In this document: one piece after another, positions 9,715 to 18,696 of the stretch
How positions within the stretch are numbered: the stretch's first letter is position 1
Layout: each line of letters opens with the position of its first letter
Assembly (NCBI GenBank): GCA_947305815.1
Contig: CAMZEI010000002.1
Coordinates: forward strand, 1 to 47,351
From: an uncultured Bacteroidales bacterium
GTDB lineage: Bacteria; Bacteroidota; Bacteroidia; Bacteroidales; UBA932
Direction of reading: 5' to 3'
DNA length: 47,351 nt
Position numbers and translations under genes: made by a program
Notes under the pieces: model-generated
Told to the model about the DNA's origin: nothing
The model's input: the letters and a program-made list of their open reading frames with translations, nothing else
Databases searched by the model: none

Positions 9715-11625
9715 TTATAGTTTGATACAATTTGCATCGGCATTCTGTGCGGCGACTATGTCGCGGACCAGATAATGGAGGTACATCTCGAGGTTGGTGT
9801 AGCGTTTCTGAGGGTCGATTGTGCAGGCGGCGCCGTCTGAGGCATTGCCCTTGTCAAGCCCCCACTTGTCCTCAACAGCATTGGGGATGCCGTCGCCATC
9901 AGCGTCTGCGGCCGCTTCGAGCTGCTCCGCGGTGGCGGAATACACCGGCCATCCGTTCTTCCATGTAGCGTCAGCCACATCCGTCTGGGTGTCGATAAAG
10001 CCTCCTTCGGAACCATTGCTGCCGGTATAGGTGTATTTACCTTCATTTGCCTCCCCTGCGATGCGCGCGTCTATCCCGTCGCGGCAGAGGCTGGCTCCGG
10101 CGTGTGCGAGCACTGCGTCAAAAGCCTTCTGGGCGCTGTGGAGACTGACAGACGGGCTCATCTGGGAGTAACGGAATATTTCCGTGGACTTGATGGTAGA
10201 GACTATCTTGAGGCCGCCGGAGGAGAGACCCTGCCAGTTGTCGGCGGTCATCTCGCTCTTGCCGTGCATCACGTTGCCGTCCATGTAGAAGTGCCCGGGT
10301 ACAATCTTGGACCCCGAGGGGACGGAGCTGCCGTCAGGATAGGTCTTCAGACCCGAGCAGTTGTCGCAGGAGGTTGTGGGGTCGATGAACCGGATACGGC
10401 CTTTGGTGGCTGGTCCGGGACGGTAGTAGTTGTTTATTATATTGTACTTGCGGTAGTCGTCCGAAGCGTTGAAGCTTTCGCCGCCGTAAGTGGTGTTGCC
10501 CTGCCAGTTGTAGATAACGTTGTTGACCAGACTTACGGGGCCTTTGAGGGTATTGAGGTAATCGTGGTCAATGCGGGCGTTGCGGCTGTCGTGATGCGCG
10601 AGCAGGTTGTGGTGGTAAGTGGCATTTTCGCCGCCCCAGAGGCCGCCGTAACCATGGTTGCCCTTGCCGTGGATGGAAATGCGCAGACTCTCGGAGAGTA
10701 TGCACCACTGCAGCGTGAAATTGGTCACTCCGTAGAAGGAGCCGCATTCGTCGGTGCACCAGCTCAGCGAGCAGTGGTCGATGATGACGCCGGCAACTTC
10801 GCTCTTGCTGGAGTTGATGTGCATGGCGTCGTCTTCGCTCTTCTGCTCGTCACCCATGCGGCAGCGGATGAAGCGTACGATTACGTTGCCGGCATTAATG
10901 CTGAGAGTGTAGTTTTTGAGGCAGATTCCGTCGCCGGGTGCGGTCTGACCTGCTATCGTGAGGTCTCCCTTGCTGACCTTAAGCTGCTTGGTGAGAGGGA
11001 TTACACCTGCCACGTCGAATACTATAGTGAGCGGGCGTCCCATCTTCTCAATACCGTAGCGCAGGGAGCCTTCGCGGGTGTCGTCGAAGAGGTTGGTTAC
11101 ATGGTAAACGGCTCCTCCGCGGCCTCCGGTGACATACATGCCGCCGCCTTCAGCTCCGGGGAAAGCCCTTGCGCTGCCGTCTTCCTCAGCTGCAGGGATG
11201 CGGAAATCCTCGTACGATATGCCCGAAGGAGTGGGTGGATCCGGATCCACAGGGGTCTGCGAGCCTTCGGTGCCGGCATCGACGGAGCTGTATGCTGAGG
11301 TAAAGGTCCCTGCGGTGCTGGCAACCGAGAACTTGTAGGCAGTTGCCTTAGTGAGGCCTGATACGGTCACGTTGCGGGAGTTCTTGCCGCTCCTGGTGTC
11401 GGCCTGCACCTGGGTTCCGTCATGGGTGATATTCCAGCTGTAACCGGTGGCATTGTCCATGGCATCCCACTGGAAGGTAAGACTTGTCTCGGTGGCTCCG
11501 CGCAGGGTCAGTCCTGTAGGGGCGGCGGGATTAGCAGTCTCCTGCTTTTCCTCGGGGTTCTCCTTGCCCCCGCAGCTGATTACCGCCAGGGCGCAGATCA
11601 TGGAGTATATCCAGATTCTTCTCAT
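9715..11625 (-). CDS. Pectate lyase lipoprotein, PL1 family, with N-terminal FN3 domain
   Basis: 636 residues with a lipoprotein signal (ALAVISC, Cys18). Residues about 33-120 form a fibronectin type III-like domain, followed by a Pro-rich linker. From residue about 154 the PL1 beta-helix starts with AFPGAEGGGMYVTGGRGG. It continues through LTIAGQTAPGDGI, DDAMHINSSK, VIIDHCSLSWCTDE and HHNLLAHHDSRNARID, the last holding the Arg-rich catalytic area typical of PL1. Near the C-terminus DADGDGIPNAVEDKWGLD resembles a calcium-binding thrombospondin-3-type loop. The enzyme should cleave homogalacturonan by beta-elimination at the cell surface, giving 4,5-unsaturated ends that the adjacent GH105 removes. 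Its ATG overlaps the GH105 stop by 4 bp (ATGA), suggesting translational coupling. The PL1 subfamily cannot be fixed by eye. Confidence 0.92.
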   Translation of the reverse strand: MRRIWIYSMICALAVISCGGKENPEEKQETANPAAPTGLTLRGATETSLTFQWDAMDNATGYSWNITHDGTQVQADTRSGKNSRNVTVSGLTKATAYKFSVASTAGTFTSAYSSVDAGTEGSQTPVDPDPPTPSGISYEDFRIPAAEEDGSARAFPGAEGGGMYVTGGRGGAVYHVTNLFDDTREGSLRYGIEKMGRPLTIVFDVAGVIPLTKQLKVSKGDLTIAGQTAPGDGICLKNYTLSINAGNVIVRFIRCRMGDEQKSEDDAMHINSSKSEVAGVIIDHCSLSWCTDECGSFYGVTNFTLQWCILSESLRISIHGKGNHGYGGLWGGENATYHHNLLAHHDSRNARIDHDYLNTLKGPVSLVNNVIYNWQGNTTYGGESFNASDDYRKYNIINNYYRPGPATKGRIRFIDPTTSCDNCSGLKTYPDGSSVPSGSKIVPGHFYMDGNVMHGKSEMTADNWQGLSSGGLKIVSTIKSTEIFRYSQMSPSVSLHSAQKAFDAVLAHAGASLCRDGIDARIAGEANEGKYTYTGSNGSEGGFIDTQTDVADATWKNGWPVYSATAEQLEAAADADGDGIPNAVEDKWGLDKGNASDGAACTIDPQKRYTNLEMYLHYLVRDIVAAQNADANCIKL

Positions 11626-12848
11626 TGCCTTTCCATTTCAAGCGCAGCCCAGATGAGAGGTCCTATGCCCTTGGGGTCATTGGAGCGTACGCGTTCATTT
11701 ATATAATAGGTATAGTCGCCGCTGCGGTTCTCCCTGCCGCCGAGGCCGGCGACTTCGCAGCAGTGGTCGAGATTCACAAGTCCGTCCTCATCAGTGCGGA
11801 CGAAGCAGTGCAGGAGGTCTGCATAGAGGGTTTCCGCCTCCTCGCGGGTGATGCAGTCGAGCCATCCGAGGCGCGTCCCCTTGAGCAGGGCGTACACGAA
11901 CATGGCGCTGCATGTGGCTTCTATATAGTTGCCCTCCTCTCCCGGGCGGTCGAGCACCTGATACCACATGTGGCTCTCAGGGTCTGCGTGTTCGAGAATA
12001 GCAGGGAAGATGCCCTGCAGTATGTCTATGAGGGTCTGCTTGTCGTGGCCTTCGGGCAACAGGGGTATTACGTCCACGAGTGCCATCGCGTACCAGCCCA
12101 TAGCGCGGCCCCAGGAGTGTGCTGACTGTCCGGTAACTCTGTCGCACCAGAACATCTCGTGCGAAGAATCCCAGGCGTGGCGCAGCAGCCCTGTCTCTGG
12201 GTCGTAGGTATGGTCGCGTACCAACTGGAACTGATGTGCTATATCATGGAAACCAGCCTCGCGTTCTGCGGTATCATCCACATAGCGTGCGGTGTATTCA
12301 GCGTAGAATGGCTGGGCCATGTACAGGCCGTCCAGCCACATCTGATGGGGGTATATCTGTTTATGCCAGAATCCTCCCTCTGCCGTGCGCGGCTGGTCCT
12401 TCAGCTGGTCGTAGAGGATATCCATGGCGGCGCGGTATTTGGGTTTGCCGGTGAGCTCGTAGAGGTCAAAGAGAGTCCTGCCGGGGCAGACGTGGTCCGT
12501 GGAGAAATTGCTCTTCTTATATTTATATATGGTACCGTCCTCCGCGATTATCGCGTCGTACCACGCATCGACATACTCTAAGATTCCGGCCCCATTATAG
12601 TCATTCCGGGCTTGACCCGGAATCTCCTCCATTGCCAGATATACATCCAGCATCGCCTTGAGCTCCAGTCCCGTAGTGTAGTTCCACTTGAGCTTACCCT
12701 CCAGACCGTCTATGTATGAGGCCTCAGGGTTCCTGGTGATCTCGCTCAGCACGACGCGTAGCGACATGGGAGTTTCGGTCTTGCGGCATGCGGCTATGCT
12801 GAGGAGCAGCGCTCCTGCCAGAAGCATATATTTTACGGCAGCTTTCAT
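11622..12848 (-). CDS. Unsaturated (rhamno)galacturonyl hydrolase, GH105 family
   Basis: 408 residues with a lipoprotein-type signal (LLSIAAC). The (alpha/alpha)6 barrel hallmarks of GH105/YteR are present: WLDGLYMAQPFYAEY, HAWDSSHEMFWCD and SAHSWGRAMGWYAMALVDV. The family removes the unsaturated uronic residue left by pectin or rhamnogalacturonan lyases, so it should act after the PL1. The lipobox suggests periplasmic or membrane attachment. It overlaps the CE12-CE8 stop by 1 bp and the PL1 start by 4 bp. An oddity: residues about 76-85 (IPGQARNDYN) are encoded by a palindromic repeat (12598-12625) inserted in frame in an N-terminal helix-turn region, where relatives have a short loop. The key barrel motifs are intact, so I expect an active enzyme. 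Choice between rhamnogalacturonan and homogalacturonan products is open. Confidence 0.92.
   Translation of the reverse strand: MKAAVKYMLLAGALLLSIAACRKTETPMSLRVVLSEITRNPEASYIDGLEGKLKWNYTTGLELKAMLDVYLAMEEIPGQARNDYNGAGILEYVDAWYDAIIAEDGTIYKYKKSNFSTDHVCPGRTLFDLYELTGKPKYRAAMDILYDQLKDQPRTAEGGFWHKQIYPHQMWLDGLYMAQPFYAEYTARYVDDTAEREAGFHDIAHQFQLVRDHTYDPETGLLRHAWDSSHEMFWCDRVTGQSAHSWGRAMGWYAMALVDVIPLLPEGHDKQTLIDILQGIFPAILEHADPESHMWYQVLDRPGEEGNYIEATCSAMFVYALLKGTRLGWLDCITREEAETLYADLLHCFVRTDEDGLVNLDHCCEVAGLGGRENRSGDYTYYINERVRSNDPKGIGPLIWAALEMERQ
12598..12625. repeat. Palindromic repeat copy E1, in frame inside GH105
   Basis: Core TAGTCATTCCGGG, a TTGA spacer, then CCCGGAATCT, which forms a hairpin on either strand. 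On the GH105 coding strand it translates as IPGQARND. It is identical over about 29 nt to copy E7 at 34704. Confidence 0.9.
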
Positions 12849-14506
12849 TATTTATTGTCGTATGGGTTCCAGATTATTCCGTCTTCGCTCTGGTACATGA
12901 CCTTCTCGAAGGTATAGTCCCTCAGGTCGCGTTCCCTGAGGGTGTGAGCCCACTTTACGCGGGGTCCGCGTGCGCCGGGCCCGGTGGAGCCGTATTCGGC
13001 ATAGTAAGAGTTCTTCTTCGTATTGGGCTTGCCCTCCTTCTCCCAGTCATGCCAGCCTTCGGGCAGGATGTGCTCTCCGAGCTCGCAGTCTATGAAGACG
13101 GTCTTGGCATAGGCGCCCCAGGGCCTTCCGAGATAGCACTTGCTGATGCCTTCGGCTGCGGTGAGGCGGCAGTTCTTGAACACATAGCCGTACTTTTGAC
13201 CCTCGAAGGTTGAGGCGGCTGTGACATAACTGTCTTTCTTGGAGTGTATGGTGCAGCCCTCGAACCAGCAGATGCTGGGCCCGAAGATGAAGTCGGTTGT
13301 GCCCTCTATGTAGCAGTCCTTGTAGAAGTTGCGCTTCACACCGCCGAATTTGCCGTAGCGCCCGTAGGTGTAGAGGGTGTCCTGGTTGCCGATGAAGCGG
13401 CAGCGGTTGAAGAACAGGAAGTCCCCGTCCGTAAATACCGCCACGGCCTGTCCTATAGCCTTGCCTTCGCCTGCGGTGTTCTCGAAGGTGATGTCTTCGA
13501 AAGTGATGTAGCTGGCGTGGATGTATATGCTGGCGCTGCCGCTGGTACCCATCGCAAAATCGCGTCCGGGCCAGTTCTTGCGGGCGTATTTGTCGTAGGT
13601 GAGGATGGTATCTTCGGCCCCCTCGCCGCTGAAATGCACGCGGAACTTGGTGTGGGGGATGCTGATTTCCTCCTTGTAGATGCCCTTGCGGATGAGGACG
13701 CGGGTGATCTCCTTGTGGCTGTAATCCGGGATGGCGTTCACTGCCTCCTGTACGGTGGTGAAATCGCCGTGCCCGTCGGGGGAGACTACGAAATGAAAGT
13801 AGCGCAGGTGCTCTGCTATCCCGGGGATCTGTGCGCGTATCCCGTCGCAGACGAGCTCGGTGACCCTGCGTGCGCCGCAGGCTACGGTGTGGGTGTTGTC
13901 GTCCTTGCCGGTAGAGATCATGAAGTAGGCCTTGGACGCCTCGTCGCCAATGCTCTCAAGCCAGTCGAGGGTGGCGGTGGTCATGTCGAGGAGAGTGACT
14001 CCCTTCTCGGCCGCCACTGCCTTCATCGCAGCGGGATAATCCCCATGGCAGTTCCGGTCCAGTCCCGCTTCTTTGAACCAGCGGCGGGCGACCGGGGTGA
14101 GCAGCACCGGAGTGCCACCCTTCTCGCGCACGGCATCGATAAAGAGCCTCAGGTTGTCCTGATACGCGCCCCATGCCGCGGCATAGCGGAGCGAGTCGGA
14201 CTGTTTGGAGTCATTGTGCCCGAACTGAATGAAGACATAGTCACCTGGCTGTACGGCGTCATGGACCTTGTCCCAGATGCCCTTGTCAATCGCGCTCTTG
14301 GTGCTGAGGCCGTTGCGGGCGTAGTTGATTACCTGTACCTGGGCGGGGTCGAGGAAATTCTGCAGCATCATGCCCCAGCCTCTCTCGGCTCCTTCCCTGG
14401 ACAGATTCTTCTCCGCCATGGTGCTGTCGCCCATCAGATGAATGGTGAACGAGCTTGTCACCATCCACGCAGCCAGGATTGCCAGTATGTACAGTGCTTT
14501 TTTCAT
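12848..14506 (-). CDS. Bifunctional pectin esterase: SGNH (CE12-like) acetylesterase fused to CE8 pectin methylesterase
   Basis: 552 residues with an N-terminal Sec signal. Residues about 22-235 are an SGNH/GDSL hydrolase of the rhamnogalacturonan acetylesterase type: block I HLMGDSTM (Ser nucleophile), FIQFGHNDSK (block III Asn) and DNTHTVACGA (block V Asp/His). Residues about 240-540 are a right-handed beta-helix pectin methylesterase with SPDGHGDFTTVQEAVNAIP, GQAVAVF, GNQDTLYTYG (first catalytic Asp), GTTDFIFG (second Asp) and YLGRPWGAYAKTVF (Arg/Trp). One chain would therefore strip acetyl and methyl esters from pectin and open it to PL1 and GH28. The start overlaps the GH28 stop (ATGA) and the stop overlaps the GH105 start. 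All visible catalytic residues are present. Location is periplasmic or exported. Confidence 0.93.
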   Translation of the reverse strand: MKKALYILAILAAWMVTSSFTIHLMGDSTMAEKNLSREGAERGWGMMLQNFLDPAQVQVINYARNGLSTKSAIDKGIWDKVHDAVQPGDYVFIQFGHNDSKQSDSLRYAAAWGAYQDNLRLFIDAVREKGGTPVLLTPVARRWFKEAGLDRNCHGDYPAAMKAVAAEKGVTLLDMTTATLDWLESIGDEASKAYFMISTGKDDNTHTVACGARRVTELVCDGIRAQIPGIAEHLRYFHFVVSPDGHGDFTTVQEAVNAIPDYSHKEITRVLIRKGIYKEEISIPHTKFRVHFSGEGAEDTILTYDKYARKNWPGRDFAMGTSGSASIYIHASYITFEDITFENTAGEGKAIGQAVAVFTDGDFLFFNRCRFIGNQDTLYTYGRYGKFGGVKRNFYKDCYIEGTTDFIFGPSICWFEGCTIHSKKDSYVTAASTFEGQKYGYVFKNCRLTAAEGISKCYLGRPWGAYAKTVFIDCELGEHILPEGWHDWEKEGKPNTKKNSYYAEYGSTGPGARGPRVKWAHTLRERDLRDYTFEKVMYQSEDGIIWNPYDNK

Positions 14507-15969
14507 CGGATCTGTTCGCCGTTTACGGTTACATTGTCAAAGTCTATGGGCTCGCTGTAGTGAACTTCCACGCCCTTGTCTGCGGTAAACACGCAATCCT
14601 TGAAGCTTACCCCCGCGAGGGGCAGCTCCGGAAGCCCGTTGACGTATATTGCCTGCTTCGCTCCCGAGCACACCAGGTCGCTGAAGTGAATGTCGCGGAA
14701 CTCAGGCGTAGTCTCGTCCACGGGGACTGCGGCCTCCTGCTCAGCGTCAGCCATCTCGGTGGCTGCCACTCCTGCATAATACAGGTTGAAGGTCACGGCC
14801 TGCGCGACTATGTCCTTCATCCAGATATGGTCGCACCAGATATCGTGTACCAGACCGCCGCGGCCGCGGGTGCTCTTGAAGCGCAGACCCACGTCAGTGC
14901 CTATGAAGCGACAGTTGCTTACCCAGATGTTCTCCGCTCCGCCGGACATTTCGCTGCCAATGACGAACCCGCCGTGACCGTGATAGACGGTGCAACCCTT
15001 GATGATGAGGTTGCGGCAGGGCATGCCGTGAGCCCGTCCGTCGGCATCCTTGCCGGACTTGATGCAGATGGCGTCGTCGCCCACGTCGAAGCTGGACCCT
15101 GTGAGGATCACTCCGTCGCAGGACTCTATGTCGATGCCGTCACCGTTGGTGGAATAATGGGGGTTGCGTACAATGATGTCGCGTATGGTTACATCCTTGC
15201 ACCAGAGGGGGTGGAGATTCCAGGCGGGAGAGTTCTGGAAGGTTACGCCCTCAAGCAGCACCCTCTCACAGTTCCTGAGACTCACGAGCACCGGGCGGAG
15301 GAAGGTTTTGATCTCCTGCTCGTCCAGGCCGGGGTCCGGGAAATTGAGGGTCCCGGCGGTGGCGCGGGCTTTCTTGTAGCCCTCGTCGGGGTACCAGACA
15401 TCGCCCTTGTCAGAGAGGACGCCTCCTTTCTTGAGCCAGGTTTTCCATGTGTCTGAGCCGACCTTGCGCTTCTTGAGCTCACGCCAGTGCTCTCCGCTTC
15501 CGTCGATTATGCCGCGGCCGGTTATGGCTATGTCGGTTGCCCCGGTTGCGTTGATGGGGGAGATGCAGCGGCGCACGTCAAGTCCCTCGAAGTTGGTGTC
15601 TATTATGGGATAGAGGTCCTGATCGGGGGAGAAGACTATGATAGCGTTGTCGCTAAGGTGCAGCTCTGTATGGCTGCGAAGCGTGACGGGCCCGGTGAGC
15701 CAGATGCCGTCAGGGACTATGAGCTTGCCGCCGCCAAGGCTCTCCAGATGGTCCATTGCAGCACTGAACGCATCGGTGCACAGGATGGTGCCGTCCCATG
15801 CATGAGCGGTGGTCTCAGAGAGGAAGTCCGTCAGGACGACGCTCCGGCCGGGGATGCTCGGCTCGGCGATGCGCCTCATCTCGAAGGGCGCACCGTCATA
15901 AGTAGCACAGCAGGCTGCCAGAAGCGGAGCCAACGCGGCGATAAGCAATAATCTGCGCACGGCTGACAC
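14503..15969 (-). CDS. Polygalacturonase, GH28 family
   Basis: 488 residues. The start is GTG at 15969: the first ATG lies after the signal peptide (MSAVRRLLLIAALAPLLAAC), so GTG is the only start that keeps the lipoprotein-type leader. The GH28 catalytic set is intact: NGDGID (residues 275-280), GDDAICIKSG (Asp pair 298-299), GHGGFVIGSE (His about 332) and RFKSTRGRGG (363-372). The family hydrolyses alpha-1,4-galacturonosyl bonds in homogalacturonan, or rhamnogalacturonan in some members. The long QEIKTFLRPVLVSL segment and overall length resemble exo-acting bacterial GH28. Its start overlaps the eda stop by 1 nt (TAGTG). It should release galacturonate for UxaC. Confidence 0.95.
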   Translation of the reverse strand: MSAVRRLLLIAALAPLLAACCATYDGAPFEMRRIAEPSIPGRSVVLTDFLSETTAHAWDGTILCTDAFSAAMDHLESLGGGKLIVPDGIWLTGPVTLRSHTELHLSDNAIIVFSPDQDLYPIIDTNFEGLDVRRCISPINATGATDIAITGRGIIDGSGEHWRELKKRKVGSDTWKTWLKKGGVLSDKGDVWYPDEGYKKARATAGTLNFPDPGLDEQEIKTFLRPVLVSLRNCERVLLEGVTFQNSPAWNLHPLWCKDVTIRDIIVRNPHYSTNGDGIDIESCDGVILTGSSFDVGDDAICIKSGKDADGRAHGMPCRNLIIKGCTVYHGHGGFVIGSEMSGGAENIWVSNCRFIGTDVGLRFKSTRGRGGLVHDIWCDHIWMKDIVAQAVTFNLYYAGVAATEMADAEQEAAVPVDETTPEFRDIHFSDLVCSGAKQAIYVNGLPELPLAGVSFKDCVFTADKGVEVHYSEPIDFDNVTVNGEQIR

Positions 15970-16631
15970 TATTTGCCGAACCAGGACAGACTCTTGCGGC
16001 AGAGTTCGGAGATTGCCGCCCAGTCGCCGGCCTCAATCACTTCCTTGGGGAAGAGCTTGGAGCCCATGCCGACTGCAGTGACGCCGCTTTTTGCCCAGGC
16101 CTTGAGGTTGTCCTCAGTGGGCTCGACGGCTCCGGTGCACATGATCATTGCCCAGGGCAGAGGTGCGAGCACGTTCTTGACGAACGCGGGGCCTCCCACG
16201 GTGCCTGCAGGGAATACCTTCACGAGGTCGCAGCCGCGCTCCTGCGCGTGTACTATCTCAGTGACGGTGCCGCAGCCGGGGCTGTAGGGTATGCCGCGGC
16301 GGTTGGCTATGGTGATTACCTCATCGACGCAGCAGGGCGAAACAAGGAAGTCAGCGCCCATCTGGATATAAAGTGCTGCGGTAGGGGCATCGAGTATGGT
16401 GCCGGCGCCGAGTGCCATCTCGGGACACTCAGCGCGCACGAAGGCGATGAGCTGCTCGAACACTTTGTGAGCGCCGTCACCGCGGTTGGTGAACTCGAAG
16501 GCGCGGATGCCGCCGTCGTAGCAGGCCTTCACTACCTTCTTGGTGAGCTCCACATCCTTGTTGTAGAACACCGGGACTATGCCGGTGGACCGGATGATAC
16601 CGATGGTATCTATTTTGTTGAATTTGGACAT
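15969..16631 (-). CDS. eda: 2-dehydro-3-deoxy-phosphogluconate (KDPG) aldolase
   Basis: 220 residues, close to the usual length. The class I aldolase TIM barrel shows FEFTNRG (Glu46 region), ALGAGTILD, FLVSPCCVDEV, YSPGCGTVTEI and the Schiff-base lysine in LVKVFPAGTVGG (Lys138). It splits KDPG into pyruvate and glyceraldehyde 3-phosphate, the last step of uronate breakdown, in the cytoplasm. It follows kdgK, which makes its substrate; the 39-bp gap between them contains palindromic repeat copy E2. Highly confident in family; a 4-hydroxy-2-oxoglutarate aldolase side activity is common in this group. Confidence 0.95.
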   Translation of the reverse strand: MSKFNKIDTIGIIRSTGIVPVFYNKDVELTKKVVKACYDGGIRAFEFTNRGDGAHKVFEQLIAFVRAECPEMALGAGTILDAPTAALYIQMGADFLVSPCCVDEVITIANRRGIPYSPGCGTVTEIVHAQERGCDLVKVFPAGTVGGPAFVKNVLAPLPWAMIMCTGAVEPTEDNLKAWAKSGVTAVGMGSKLFPKEVIEAGDWAAISELCRKSLSWFGK

Positions 16632-16645
16632 ATTCCTTATTTATT

Positions 16646-16673
16646 AGATTACGGATCAAGTCCGGAATGACTA
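16646..16673. repeat. Palindromic repeat copy E2, between kdgK and eda
   Basis: On the minus strand it reads TAGTCATTCCGGACTTGA then TCCGTAATCT, a slightly decayed copy of the core. Its first three bases are the TAG stop codon of kdgK. Confidence 0.8.
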
Positions 16674-17708
16674 TCGGGATACACGGCCGGAACCGCCGCC
16701 CTTGATGAGACCTTCGACTTCGTCTACGGTGACACGGTTGTAGTCACCGAGTATGGTGTGCTTGAGGCAGGATGCCGCAGCTGCGAACTCAATCGCCTCC
16801 TGGTCGGTATCGTATGCCAGAAGACCGTACAGCAGACCTCCCATGAAGGAGTCGCCGCCGCCGACACGGTCCACGATGTGGGTAATGTCGTAGCGACGGC
16901 TCTGCCAGAGAGTCTTGCCGTCATAGAGCACGCCGCCCCAGGTGTTGTGGTTGGCGTTGATGGATCCGCGCAGTGTCACGGCGACCTTCTTGCAGCGGGG
17001 GAACCTCTCCATGAGCTGACGGCAGACGCTGATGAATGCGGTCTGGTCGATTTCGCCGCCGGTCTTCTCAGCATCGAAGCCTTCAGGCTTGATACCGAAC
17101 TCCTTCTCTGCGTCCTCTTCGTTGCCAAGTATCAGATCGCAGCCTGCTACGAGCTCGGGCATCACCTCGGAAGCGCTCTTGCCGTATTTCCAGAGTTTCT
17201 TGCGGTAGTTCAGGTCGCAGCTGACCTTCACTCCCATCTCATTAGCCACCTTGATAGCCTCGAGGCATGCATCCGCTGCACCCTGGCTGAGGGCGGGGGT
17301 GATGCCGGTCCAGTGGAACCAGTCTGCTCCTTCGAGTACCTTGTGCCAGTCCACCATGCCGGGCTTAATCTCCGAGATGGCAGAGTGAGCGCGGTCGTAG
17401 ATGACCTTGGAGCCACGGGCAACTGCGCCGGTCTCGAGATAATAGATACCTACGCGGTCGCCGCCATAGACGACTCCGTCCAGCTTGACGCCGAATCCCT
17501 GCAGCTCGGAAGTGCACATGCGGGCGATGTCGTTGTCCGGGAGGCGTGTGACGAAGTGGGCGTCCACTCCGTAGTTAGCGAGCGATACTGCCACATTGGC
17601 CTCGCCGCCGCCGAAAGTGGCGTCGAACTGACGGGCCTGGGAGAACCTCTGGTAACCAGGGGTTGCAAGGCGAAGCATTACTTCGCCGAAGGTGACTACT
17701 TTTGCCAT
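16671..17708 (-). CDS. kdgK: 2-keto-3-deoxygluconate kinase (PfkB family)
   Basis: 345 residues. PfkB/ribokinase hallmarks are GGGEANVAVSLANYG near residue 33, a mid-protein CDLNYRKKLW segment, and the C-terminal catalytic signature DRVGGGDSFMGGLLYGLL with the Asp base. It phosphorylates KDG to KDPG, feeding Eda directly downstream. KDG arises from galacturonate (UxaC, then UxaB/UxaA) or from unsaturated uronates (KduI/KduD). The start ATG lies inside the last codons of the lacI gene (13-bp overlap). The stop codon is the first three bases of palindromic repeat E2, so the C-terminus (GGGSGRVSR) was probably set by that repeat. Confidence 0.94.
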   Translation of the reverse strand: MAKVVTFGEVMLRLATPGYQRFSQARQFDATFGGGEANVAVSLANYGVDAHFVTRLPDNDIARMCTSELQGFGVKLDGVVYGGDRVGIYYLETGAVARGSKVIYDRAHSAISEIKPGMVDWHKVLEGADWFHWTGITPALSQGAADACLEAIKVANEMGVKVSCDLNYRKKLWKYGKSASEVMPELVAGCDLILGNEEDAEKEFGIKPEGFDAEKTGGEIDQTAFISVCRQLMERFPRCKKVAVTLRGSINANHNTWGGVLYDGKTLWQSRRYDITHIVDRVGGGDSFMGGLLYGLLAYDTDQEAIEFAAAASCLKHTILGDYNRVTVDEVEGLIKGGGSGRVSR

Positions 17709-18688
17709 TTGTTATTCTTGTTTGATGATTGTCTGATATGCAGCTCCATGGGTATAACCTCGGTATCAGTGCGGCTTTCGAGGAAGGCGCGCGCGGCAGC
17801 CTTGCCCATCTCGTAGGGCTTCTGTCCGAGCGTACTGATGGTAGGGCTGGTAAGCGAGGTGAAGAACTCGTTGGCGGTGCCCACTAAGCCGAATTCGTCC
17901 GGCACACCTATCCCGGCTTCCTTGAGAGCGTCCAGCGCTCCCAGCGCCGAATAGTCGCCAGCGCAGTACAGAGCGTCGCAACCGGCGGCTATGGCCTTGC
18001 GGCAGGCATCGTAGCCGGTCTCGCGGAGGATGGCGTTCTCATAGATAAGACTCGGGTCAAAGGCCATTCCGGCGCTTTCGAGAGCCAGACGGTATCCTGC
18101 GACCCTCTCTACATATGAGAAGCAGCTCATGTATCCCGCTATGTTGCCGATACGCTTGTAACCTGCTTCTATAAGGTGCCTTGTCGCTTTGAACGCACCG
18201 TCGCAGTTGGCACCAACTATTTTGGCTCCTGATATGTCAGGGAAGACGCGGTCGAACTGGATAAGCGGAGTGCTCCCCATTATATCCCGGATATGGTCGC
18301 CGTTGCGTGCAACTATTGCGTGAGACAGCAGTACTCCCGCTACCCTGTAAGTCCTGAGGGTTTTCAGGGCTATCCTTTCGGCTTCAATGTCCTCCATGGT
18401 CTGGGAGATGATCACGTTGTAGCCTGCGGCGTTGAGCACCTCTTCGGCTCCGCCTATTGCGCTTGCAAAAAAGTTACGGTTAACCCGTGGGACGACAATA
18501 CCGACTATGCGAGAGCTGCCCCTCCGGAGATTGGATGCGACGATATTGCGCTCGTAACCCATCTCGCGGGCCGCCTTCAGGACAGCCTCGCGGGTCTCGG
18601 TTTTCACCCTTGGATTGCCGTCCAGGGCACGTGAGACGGTAGAGGGAGTAATCCCCAGGGTATTAGCAATATCGGTTATTGTTACCAT
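17696..18688 (-). CDS. LacI/GalR-family transcriptional regulator of the pectin operon
   Basis: 330 residues from ATG at 18688. The ORF-track start 40 codons upstream is rejected because it would read through the promoter and lose the canonical N-terminus. MVTITDIANTLGITPSTVSRALDG is a textbook LacI helix-turn-helix, followed by the hinge helix (NIVASNLRRGSSRIVGIVVP) and a periplasmic-binding-protein-like sensor domain (IGGAEEVLNAAGYNVIISQT, LIQFDR, GCDALYCAGDYSALGALDALKE). It is the first gene of the catabolic operon and overlaps kdgK by 13 bp. A perfect palindrome in its promoter is a likely operator, so it probably represses itself and the operon until a pectin-derived inducer (perhaps KDG or a relative) binds. 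The inducer is inferred, not visible. Confidence 0.93.
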   Translation of the reverse strand: MVTITDIANTLGITPSTVSRALDGNPRVKTETREAVLKAAREMGYERNIVASNLRRGSSRIVGIVVPRVNRNFFASAIGGAEEVLNAAGYNVIISQTMEDIEAERIALKTLRTYRVAGVLLSHAIVARNGDHIRDIMGSTPLIQFDRVFPDISGAKIVGANCDGAFKATRHLIEAGYKRIGNIAGYMSCFSYVERVAGYRLALESAGMAFDPSLIYENAILRETGYDACRKAIAAGCDALYCAGDYSALGALDALKEAGIGVPDEFGLVGTANEFFTSLTSPTISTLGQKPYEMGKAAARAFLESRTDTEVIPMELHIRQSSNKNNKWQK

Positions 18689-18696
18689 GGTCGGAT

